This document shows, piece by piece, positions 13,501 through 22,400 of a stretch of 64,000 nt of DNA (position 1 is the first letter of the stretch; each line of letters begins with the position of its first letter). The translations under genes and the position numbers were made by a program. A model generated the notes under the pieces. That model was not told where the DNA came from. It saw only the letters and a list, made by a program, of their open reading frames with translations, and did not search any database. Source of the stretch: Brachycybe producta (lineage: Eukaryota > Arthropoda > Diplopoda > Playtdesmida > Andrognathidae); assembly GCA_036925085.1 (NCBI GenBank), contig JAUPFP010000026.1, forward strand, positions 3,317,058 to 3,381,057, given 5' to 3'.

Positions 13501-15768
13501 TTTTAAGGTTAGGATTCGAAAGATTTGATAGATGGAAAAAGCGCGAAGAATCGAGTTTTCAAATCTCGAATATTTTTCAAGATTCGAGGATTCGAATGGC
13601 CCATCTCTAGTTTTTTTTTACTTTAAAAGTATATTTGTTCAATGTAAGTGTATGTGCATTGTGTTGTCCACAGCGTCATTTAGGATTTTGTCTATTGTAA
13701 AAAAAACTGCATAGTATATTTTGTACCAACAAAAATTGTTAGGGATTGAACCTATCCACTGTGAGGTAACCCTTGCTCACTTATCACAGTCGCCGGGCAT
13801 GGCAGCTGCGCCCTCTTATTGCGAGGGACGTACTAGCCATATCCGAAATAACAACCATGATCCATATTTTGGCGAATCTTTACTACCGGCTGCCAACCTG
13901 GCATCGCCCCTCCCTTTTGCACCTCGTCTAGAGACCCACAATGGCGAGGTTCGGTTTTGGTCTGCCCCGAGTATTTTACTTCCTCAGTACCCTCCATATC
14001 TGGTGAGCATTCTCCTATCTGCCACCTGGGAGTGCACCCGATGGGGGACCAGCAACCCCGCACGGGACTCGATAGTTAATTCCAAAACTTGCTGCACTCT
14101 TATCATGCAGTCAATGAATTTATCTTACTTATGTCTTATTACAGACCTATTTTGGATGTACCAACGAAGGACAAGGAATGCAAGGAGCATTACCAGTCCC
14201 GGTTTTCGAATGCTTGCAGAAATATTTCAGTGTCACTTTTGAATGTTTTGCTTCTCCTTTGAATTCCTACTTTCGGCAGTACTGTTCAGCCTTCCCCGAT
14301 ACAGATGGATTCTTTGGGTCTCGTGGGTGTGTTACACATTACTTTTAATTAAAGAATACACCAATGTAATTGCAACTCGATGACAATAATATGGAAGTTG
14401 ATTACTATGTACCTTTTTTTCTGTATGTACGTAGTCCACTTTTGGAATTTCGCCCTGTTTGTGGATCATTCGAAGCGAATCCTCCTTTTTGTGAAGAATT
14501 GATGGAAGCTTCCTTTACTCATTTTGAGCGACTACTGAGTACAACTCAAGAACCACTGTCATTTATGGTTTTCATTCCTGAATGGCGAAATCCGACACCG
14601 GCACCTCTTGCAAAATTGGAGTCAAGTCATTTTAAACGACATCAGGTAGTGATTGCATCAATGGAACACTTCTATAGAAACGGATTTCAGCATCTCTGTA
14701 AAAAGTGAGTGGTGTTTTCAGCAGCTCTTTTGTACATATGTCTTAGATTTGAATGGTCCGAACATCCTCAGGGGCGGATTTACCAATAGGCAGAGTAGGA
14801 AGCTGCCTAGGGCGGCAAATTTTTTGGGGGTGGCAAATTGTAAAAAATTTTTTTTGGAAATTTGTTTTGGATACAAAAAAAAGTATTGTAAAACAATAAA
14901 CTGCCTAATATAACTTGGTTGGCAAGAGTAATTGATGTAACAAGAGCCAGAATGACCACTTCTGACAAAACAGTTGACATTACCATTGTTAAAAGCATAC
15001 AAAAGTAACTAAGTCATAATTGTCAGGGTGGTTTACGCCCCCCGGGGCGTAATTTTTTTTACCGTTCTCAACGTATGGCTACCGTGGTCACATTTGACCA
15101 CGGTCAGCCCAGTTTTGCCCACGGCTGGTCAGAAGTGGGCCCGGGGTTGCCGACCACTCTGTCGGGTCCTAACCGACCAGGATCGGTCGACGCTTTTTCG
15201 ACAGTAAAATTATTACTTTAAGAAAGTATAGGCCATGTGTTTTCAGTTGCTGCCTAGGGGCGGCAAAATGGTAAATCCGCCAATGAACATCCTACAGAAA
15301 GTCCCCACCTGTATCACGTATTTTTGTGTTAGCCGCCATCTTGGCAAATGGCAAACTTTCATAAAATCAAATCGTAACTCTTTAACAAATCAAGTTTTCA
15401 ACTTGATTCAAACACGAAAAAACATAATTTGTAATAATATGTAAAGTAAACCCTAATCTAAAAGAAAAGTTCTAAAGTAGCAATTTATAAAAGGAAAATT
15501 CATGTTTTTGGACACGTTTCGCTACATATGCGGAGATGGACTAGTAGATGTGTCCATCGAAAGTATCTTTTTTGATTGTGTTTTCGTTTTTGTCTTGCTC
15601 TCTTGTTTGTCAATTGCCATTTTGTTTTGCAGAACGGATTTACTTGTCAAATCGGCACATGGAACGGTTGTTGTTTGGCTACAAAATGATGCGGGATACG
15701 CCTTATGGGGTCCCACGCCGGAACGAGTTGAAGCATTGATCCAAGCTTATAGATTAAAACAAGATTGA
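7597..15768 (+). CDS. PCIF1: PCIF1/CAPAM: cap-specific adenosine N6-methyltransferase (5'-partial, nine exons)
   Basis: PCIF1 methylates N6 of 2'-O-methyladenosine beside the mRNA cap (m6Am) and binds the phosphorylated RNA polymerase II tail through an N-terminal WW domain; it acts in the nucleus. Exons: 7597-7894, 8756-8987, 10763-10862, 12360-12522, 12611-12786, 12854-12940, 14145-14326, 14435-14704 and 15633-15768 (TGA). Phases agree throughout and give 547 codons. Matches to human PCIF1 recalled from memory include [21 protein letters not shown]-like, [59 protein letters not shown] and [10 protein letters not shown]. The catalytic NPPF motif is intact at 14478-14489. The WW-domain exon is not in the window, so the true start lies upstream; exon 1 begins in phase 0 after TTATGCAG. 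Intron 4 uses a GC donor. MITEs occupy introns 3, 6 and 8. Confidence 0.95.
8279..8560. repeat. Relic related to the 16.4-17.0 kb foldback repeat
   Basis: Shares phrases such as TTAAAGAGACCATT, a TTTGTCAAAATAT stretch and an ATTAATAGGGAATACAT stretch with 16385-16970. It lies in PCIF1 intron 1. Ends are not clear. Confidence 0.5.
9107..9790 (+). mobile_element. LTR-like fragment, TGTAACACCC family, with possible internal sequence
   Basis: Begins TGTAACACCC and shares with 26482-27026 and 44700-44993 (both opposite strand) a CCCTCCCTCCCTC tract, a GGTGTACAGAGGTCC-like stretch and a GGTATAAAA box. The part beyond about 9400 has coding-like composition ([14 protein letters not shown] in one frame) and may be the start of an internal region. 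Superfamily not determined; it is a truncated fossil. Confidence 0.55.
10040..10669. mobile_element. hAT-type MITE, CAGTGGCGTAGC family, copy 1
   Basis: Inverted termini CAGTGGTGTAACTAGG and CCTAGCCACGCCACTG, with 8-bp flanks GGATCAAG (10032-10039) and GTATCAAG (10670-10677) that match at 7 of 8 positions. It has a GGGGGCTGAGCCCCC-like centre and no coding capacity. It lies in PCIF1 intron 2. The sister copy is at 24028-24909. Confidence 0.85.
11069..11178. repeat. End fragment of the CTAGTGTGAATGCGCC foldback repeat
   Basis: Carries GTTAAAATAACTAGCGTGCTG and AGCAGTTCACGCTATGCTGC, and ends GCCTAGTGTGAATGCGCC. This is the reverse complement of the start of the repeat at 33654. It lies in PCIF1 intron 3, about 200 bp after exon 3, which matters for the captured exon at 33980-34065. 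Confidence 0.7.
11576..12195. repeat. ACTTGTA-rich foldback repeat
   Basis: Termini GCGGCCTGTTTTGCAAAAC and GTTTTGTGAAATGGGCCGC are inverted repeats. The interior is dominated by ACTTGTA/TACAAGT words on both strands. It lies in PCIF1 intron 3. A related block lies near 21440-21690. Confidence 0.7.
12959..13609. mobile_element. hAT-type MITE, TAGRGATGGGAC family, long composite copy 2
   Basis: Flanked by an 8-bp duplication GTTTTTTT (12951-12958, 13610-13617). The outer parts match the 366-bp form at 7164. The centre, about 13081-13290, is an extra block of TTTGCCCTAAA/TTTAGGGCAAA words in inverted arrangement. The same block sits at the same internal point in the copy at 43051-43742. It lies in PCIF1 intron 6. 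Confidence 0.85.
13738..14075. other. Unrecognised GC-richer block in PCIF1 intron 6
   Basis: About 340 bp, clearly richer in G+C than its surroundings, with no inverted ends or second copy in the window. On the minus strand it has a GGTTCAATCC stretch near 13740, like a Pol III B box, but I could not find a convincing A box. It could be a SINE or another insertion; I do not assign it. Confidence 0.3.
14769..15285. mobile_element. hAT-type MITE, CAGGGGCGGATTTACC family
   Basis: A 517-bp element in PCIF1 intron 8 with a perfect 8-bp duplication AACATCCT (14761-14768, 15286-15293). Its termini are CAGGGGCGGATTTACC and GGTAAATCCGCCAATG. It contains a 195-bp module (15011-15205) also found inside a MITE of another family at 24714-24888. 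Confidence 0.88.
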
Positions 15769-16384
15769 AGATTCCTCTAACTCTGTTTTTATCGTGTTAT
15801 TTACTTGTAATATTTCATAATGAAATGCTCGTAAGCTTTTTAATTGTGCTGTATGAAGTTTTTATTTCGTATGTACATGTATATAAATATACCATTCACA
15901 CAAAGGGGTCCTATTTAAACGTGAATATCCCAGAAATTATAAAAGCCTACCTATGCTTTTTCACTGTTATGTAGTTGTTGATAGTGTGATCATGGTCGAT
16001 TTTTCCCATAACTTTTAACCAGATTTTCAATTCTCTTAAAAACTAAACTGTCCAAGAAACTATACAAGAAATTTTACGATATATAAAACTTGTTTTTAAC
16101 TTTGTGTTTCCTCGATCCACTTTTAAATGCAACATTTCGCTATCTTTATATTAAAGGCATTTACATAAACTGTATTTTCTTCAAAAATGGATTTCAATGA
16201 AGATACGAAGTGTAAACAATTCTTATTCTCTCTTTTCAGGAGTAAAATTTTAGAAAATCTTGAAAGTGTTTTAGAAACTAGAAGGGCAGTATTAAATAGT
16301 AGTTTTCATGCTATTATCGTTTTCGTGTGAGTTTGAAAACGACCCAATTTTAAATAGATGGTATTTTCTAATTTTTGTATTTAA
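15769..16384. other. PCIF1 3' flank
   Basis: AT-rich sequence after the PCIF1 stop codon, presumably the 3' UTR. I see no close AATAAA signal and no other gene. Confidence 0.5.
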
Positions 16385-16970
16385 AGGAACCATTGCGTCC
16401 AGAAGTTTCTTGTCAAAATACTGTCAAGACTTACCCAAAGATTGCCAAAACGATTTTTAAAATTTAAAATAAGTGATTAATATAATTTAAAAAAATTAAA
16501 AATCAGTTGACTTCATATAAATGAACTTTATCAGCCACCAAACAATAGACATTGGCAATACCCCCCCCCCCCCAAGTATACTCCTCTACTCGAATTCTGA
16601 TGTGTTGTCACCAGCTTACATTACTTTCATTTCAAAGCACTATGGATTTAATATTTGAATTATTCCATATGTAAGGTTTTATTGAGTTGAATATGAATAG
16701 GGAATACATATATTTGATTAAGGAATTATGGAAAATGTGAAGTGACAACATTTGCCACAAAAAAGGAGGGGGGAGACTTTCGTTTTTGGAAATTTAAAAT
16801 GGTGTCGTTTGGTGACTCAGGAAAAGTCACTTCATTTTTAATTTTTTTTATGGTTTTATTGACTTATTTTAAATTTTAAAAATCGTTTTGGCAATCGTTG
16901 GGTAAGTGTCTTGACAATATTTTGAAAAGATATTTCTGGCGGTAAAGAGGGTCTCTTTAAAAAGTTTATT
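16385..16970. repeat. Inverted-repeat element with a poly(C) centre
   Basis: The left arm near 16388-16485 and the right arm near 16860-16965 are inverted copies (for example CTTACCCAAAGATTGCC against GGCAATCGTTGGGTAAG). A run of 13 C lies at about 16561. No coding capacity. A relic of the same family lies at 8279. Confidence 0.7.
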
Positions 16971-17246
16971 GTTTCTTCATTTTACTGTTTAGTTTATAAC
17001 ACACTTTCGATTTCCCCTTAGTGTTGCTCCTTTAATGAAAGAGTTTCAATTTTTATCGTGATTAGTTTCTTAGATACTCATCTTTAAACAGTACCGTTTT
17101 TGTGTGCCACCCTGTATATACATATACCATTTTTATTATAGAACGTGTATTAGATTAAATAAATAAGACTAGGAATAAATAACTTTGCAGAATACTTACC
17201 GTTGTCTTCAATCAAGAAGAAATAATTGCTATATCCACACACTATT

Positions 17247-17997
17247 GAGAGGCAACATCACAAAATTACTTCGAAAAATCTCTGCAAAGACCGCTAGCAT
17301 CGTTTTTCTATTGAGCCCATGGACCCAATGTTAAGTTTTAAAATATACACAGTCGCGGCAATGTTTATTTTTCATATTTAAAGTTGTCCAATATTAAGTT
17401 TTCAATTTGCACCTTAAATATATGATTGATTGAGTGATAGAAGGACAAAAAATTGGTAAGTGCAGTTACATTTTTAAAAACTATTTCAAAATCGCGAATT
17501 TCTCACTCTTATGTTAAACTTCTTGGAGTACGCCCAAATAAGAAAAAATCATCCATTAAAATGCTCGTAAAAATACGTAAAAATAATTTTAAAAAACCAG
17601 AAAAAATCAACGTGTTGGCTTCACTATAGTTTAATTGTGGTTTTTTAACATTATTTTTAGGTATTTTTACAAGCATTTTAATGGTTGTTTTTGCTTACGA
17701 GCGCGTACTCAATGGAGTTAGAAATTCGCTATTTTTAATTTTTGAAAATATAACCGCACTTGCCAATTTTTTGTCATTCTATCACTTGATCAGCATATAT
17801 TTAAGGTGCACATTGCACTTAGAAAACTTTAATGTTGGATAACTTTAAATATGAAAAATAAACATATTGCCGCCGTGACTGTGTATTTTAAAAACTTAAC
17901 ATTTTTCCTTTCACATTGGGTCTATGGGCTCAATAGAAAATGGTGCTAGAGCTCTTTGTGGATATTTTTCGAAGTAATTTTGTGATGTAGCTACTTA
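17247..17997. mobile_element. Foldback MITE, GAGGCTACATC family, copy 1
   Basis: Long inverted termini of about 100 bp. The left end has CAAAATTACTTCGAAAAATC and a CTATTGAGCCCATGGACCC stretch; the right end has their complement. A fuller copy is at 54737-55470 and a partial one at 52545-53026. It lies between PCIF1 and SLC35C2. Confidence 0.8.
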
Positions 17998-18309
17998 AAT
18001 TGTGTACATGTACTTAAGCAATTTCTTCGAGAAATGAAAATCATTGCACTCGCTAACATAGTATGTACCAGAATTTAGGTTTTGTGAAAGTGTTCAAAAA
18101 GTATATTTCTACCACTAAGTTTGCTATCGTTTTTGACTCCCAGTCTAATATTTTGTATGAAATGTGCTAAGTGACAGCAGTTGATGCAGCTTTGAAGTAT
18201 GCCACAACGTCACGCTGTTTCAAACATTCTCGAGGGTATTTTTTTTAGCCGAAAATGTCTCGGCACGCATTTTCTATCATGAACCCGAATTGTCAGAAAC
18301 TGCAGTTGA

Positions 18310-18656
18310 CGCAACGTTCTCGAATCTCCTGAATCCTTCATATAAGAATCCTATAATATACATTAAGAAGTCACAAATAAATGAAATAATATTAAATTAT
18401 TAATAATAAAAAATAGGATGGCACACTGATCCGGATACCACCGAAATTGCAACAATCAACGTTTTTTTTTTTTTTTTTTTGCTAGTCAACGCTTCTATTG
18501 GACGTTAATGGAGTTAAAACTAATTTTATCAACGTTTTTAACAGTATTTTTTAAGGTTAGAATTCGAAAAGACGAAAAAGCCGCGAAGATTCGAGTTTTC
18601 GAATCTCGAATATTTTTCAAGATTTGCGGGATTCGTACTGTATGTCCCATCCCTAT
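18310..18656. mobile_element. hAT-type MITE, TAGRGATGGGAC family, copy 3 (left end missing)
   Basis: Matches the right-hand part of the family, ending GTCCCATCCCTA, but lacks the usual left terminus. Intergenic. Confidence 0.75.
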
Positions 18657-18977
18657 TTTATTTATATATATTTCCATTTTAGAAAAATACAATGAATATT
18701 AAATATATATTATATATTTCATACTTTTTTCCTGCATATTATTATCATTTCTTGTAAAAAAAAATAATTAATAGTTCTAATTTTACAGTGAAAAGATTAG
18801 ATTTCAAGTGAAATTTTTATTTTGTTCCATTTTATGCACAATAACATAGGTACCTATGTAATCAATCGTCTGCTACGAGAAAGTAGGGGGGGACGTATCG
18901 ACGCGCTAGTAACGGCAATATATGTCTCTATTTGAAACACTTTTCGATCAGATGTTCAAGAACAGTGACAGATTGAG

Positions 18978-19172
18978 ACAACCATCTGTAGACAGCTTCA
19001 GCATTTCTTTGGATCCGCCCTTTTATAAGCGTCATCAATTTCTTATTGGTTTGTAACTGGGTAAACGTCACATTTCCCGCCTTTTTTATTTTTAATTGGT
19101 TGATATTTGGTCCAACGTTCATAAAAAGGCGGAGTTAAAGAAATTCTGAAGCTGTCTACAGATGCCTGCCGA
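18978..19172. mobile_element. Short MITE, CAGGCATCTGTAGACAGC family
   Basis: Inverted ends CATCTGTAGACAGCTTCAG and CTGAAGCTGTCTACAGATG, with inner GGCGGA/TCCGCC words and ATTGGTTTG phrases. The same ends border the large palindrome at 19842-20985. It lies about 250 bp upstream of the SLC35C2 start. Confidence 0.8.
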
Positions 19173-19422
19173 TTTGAGAGAATACAGTAGGCCTCGCCTT
19201 GGTTTGTTTGTTTGTTAAGAGAACTAAAGACGCAGCTTAAGTTGTCATTTGTGCTCTTGAGTTGATATTTACCCTACTTTGCGTACATTTTTTTTAGTAG
19301 TTTTCAGCAATGAACAATTTGTAATTTTTGATTTTTTAAACGTCCTTTTTTTTTCGTTTTATTTCGTGAGCTATGTCGCGTATGTGAGCTTTTTACGCTT
19401 GAAAGGAGGTTTGGCGTTTGCA

Positions 19423-22400
19423 ATGACTTTCACACGTAATGTGAATCGCTTTTATTCGTGTTGCATGAAACAGCAACCGAATTCGTGGAGTCGTCGTTTC
19501 TTAACTTCCTCATCTGTTTGCACTCTCAAATATTGGCTGTTCGCTGCCAAAACGTGTGCTCTAGTTAGTCTTTATTATCTCTTTTCAATCGGTCTCACAT
19601 TCTATCAAAAGTGGTTCATCAAGGTAAGAAAATTGAGTGATAATTCTTATCAACGTTTCAATACTGTATAAAGTCAATAGGGGAAAGTTTGCAAAATAAG
19701 AAATAGGTGACGGCAGTACGAGTGAGTCGAGTGACTAAAGTCATTTACAGCGCCACTTAGTGGTTTGAGTTGGTAGCTTACTATAATGCCATTTTTCCAA
19801 CTGGCGGGCAAAACAGCATTACGATTGCAACAAAAACAGGCACAGGCATCTGTAGACAGCATCAGAATTTCTTTGGCTCCGCCTTTTTATGAGCGTCATA
19901 ACAAATATCAACCAATGAGCCATATGTCCAGTAAGCGCCTCTAGTGGCAGTAGGCGAAAAGGTGGCCCCCCCTAAGAAGTTAGCAGACGAAACCTTAACA
20001 TCGAACTCTATGGAAAAATCGTTGCATCGGTAAGTTTTTTTTTTGCCGTTTTCTCACAAATTACTCTCCCAATTTTCGTGAGTTTTTGGAAAAAGAAAGA
20101 CAAAAGTACGTAGTTTCACATCCGTGCATTAGTTTTTTTAACATTTCACATTGTTTTGTTGTTTTTTAGGTTTTTTTTTCTGAACGTTGTTGTTAACCGA
20201 AACTTTTAACATGGAAACCAATGGAGATTTCGATATGTCCGTAAGTTCTTTTGCGTTTTTCTTGCTTATTACGTGCACAATTATCGTGAAATTTTAAAAA
20301 AATAAAGAAAAAAGCACGTAGTTCCATAGTCAGGCATTGTTTCTTTAATGTCCCCTCGTTGTTTGTTTGTTTTTAATGTTTTATTCTACACTGAATAGTT
20401 AAGGTGAATTTTTTTGAATAACACACGAAAAACAAACAAACAGGAAGAATATTTAATTAAACAATGATTATTCACAAACCAACTTATTTTTATCTTAATT
20501 TCTTTAAAATTTCACGATAATTGTGCAAATAACTTGCAAGATTACCGACTTATTGATATCTCCATTGGCTTCCATGTTAAAAGTTTTAGTTTAACAGCAA
20601 CATTCAGAACAAACATCGAAAACAACAAAACAATATGAAATATTAAAAAAAACTAATGCATGGATGTGAAACTACGCACGTTTGTCTTTATTTTTCCAGA
20701 ATTAACAAAAATTGGGCAAGTACTTAGCGAGAAAACGGCAAAAAAAACTTACCGATGCAGCGATTTTTCCATAGAGTTCTATGTTAAGGTTTCGTCTGCT
20801 AACTTCTTAGGGGGACATCTTTTCGCCTACTACCACTAGAGGCGCTTATTGGACATATGGCTCATTAAAAATAAAAAGGGCGGTGTATGTGACATCAGAC
20901 CAAGTTACAAACCAATTATAAATTGATGACGCTCATAAAAGGGCGGAACCAAAGACATTCTGAAGCTGTCTACAGATGCCTGTGTTTGTTATAGGGACAA
21001 TAAATTATGACCACCCTGTACAATGCAAAACGGTTTTCATTTTTATTAAAAGGTAATTAAACCTTAGACTATTACTAATAAGTAAAGTAATAGTCTAAGA
21101 TTAAACAGAATGTTTTTTTTCTTCCCCTTGTTTTTTTTTGCGCATCTAGGACTTCCCATTTCCGTTAACTGTGGTTTTGTGCCATCTGGTAGTGAAATTT
21201 CTACTGTCGGCTGTAATTCGATGTGTATTGAAGTGGTACAGTGGCGTCGAGCGTGTAACACTTTCGTGGCAAGAGTATTTAAAGAAACTTGCGATTGCTG
21301 GCATTGCAAGTGCAATGGACATTGGACTTTCCAACTGGAGTTTCAGATTCATTTCAATTTCATTGTAAGTACAGGTGAAGTGGTAAGTTATCTTATAACT
21401 GTTTGATTAGTAGTAGCGTTCAAGGCCGTGTTTTTCACAATTTCCGAGCTACATGTACACTTTTCGCAAGGTTCATGTAAATTCTGTTTCTCAAAAAAAA
21501 AAAAAAAAAAAATGCACGAGTCCTGTAACTTTTGTTCTTTGTTTTACAAGTCACAACTTGTAAAAGATTTTTTTTGTAAAACTGACTTTTGACTTGTATT
21601 TTGCAAGTGTGTAGTTTCCAGAAATACAAACTTGTAAAAAGTTGTATTACACCGCTTGTACTTTTGAGAAAAACAGGCCCAAGTTGGTAATCACTGATCA
21701 GCATATTATAATTTTGAATTTAAGTTTGAATGAGTGCTTGCTGCTAGTATGCATACTGTTATTCGTCTTTATAAAGTGACTGAATATTTGAAAGTAAATG
21801 CTCTCCCAATTTCTTGTCAGGGGAATAGAAGATATTCCTAAAATATAAGCACTATGCTTGAATTGAATTTTTTTTTTTTGTGAAACATACTAGATTTTTT
21901 GCAGTGCTCAGTGGTCACTAAATACACGATACAAGCAGTTCTGCCCAGCACTAAGAATTTCGTTTGCCCCACAATTTTTATGAGCGTCATCAATTTCTAA
22001 TCGGTTTGTTACTTGGTCTGATGTCACTTGCCCCATCCTTAACCATTTCTAATTGGTTGATATTTGTTCTGACACTCATATAAGGGCGGGGCAAACGAAA
22101 AGCTAGTGCTGGGCAGAACTGCCTGTATAAACACAGGCAATTAGAAATCGAGACATATAGAAGTTGGCTTCGCCCTTTTTATGACGACCGGCAAATTCTA
22201 ATTGGTTGGTTATGTAGTCTGACGTCACATGCTCCGCCCTTTTCAACGTCGAACCACACAACAAGCCAATTAGAAGTTGCCGGTCGTCATAAAAAGGGCG
22301 GAGCCAACTTCTGTATGCCCCGATTTCTAATTGCCTGTGTATAAACGATATGCAAAATTCATTATTAATTGATTAATCGTGAGGTCGTTGTGGGACAGTG

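Noticed and set aside
13735-13760. Possible tRNA or SINE B box (GGTTCAATCC) on the minus strand
   Set aside because: No matching A box, cloverleaf or poly(A) tail; too weak to call an RNA gene.
13721-14242. A 173-codon plus frame that looks like a gene
   Set aside because: It runs from an unrecognised intronic block across the acceptor of PCIF1 exon 7 in a different frame from the true exon.
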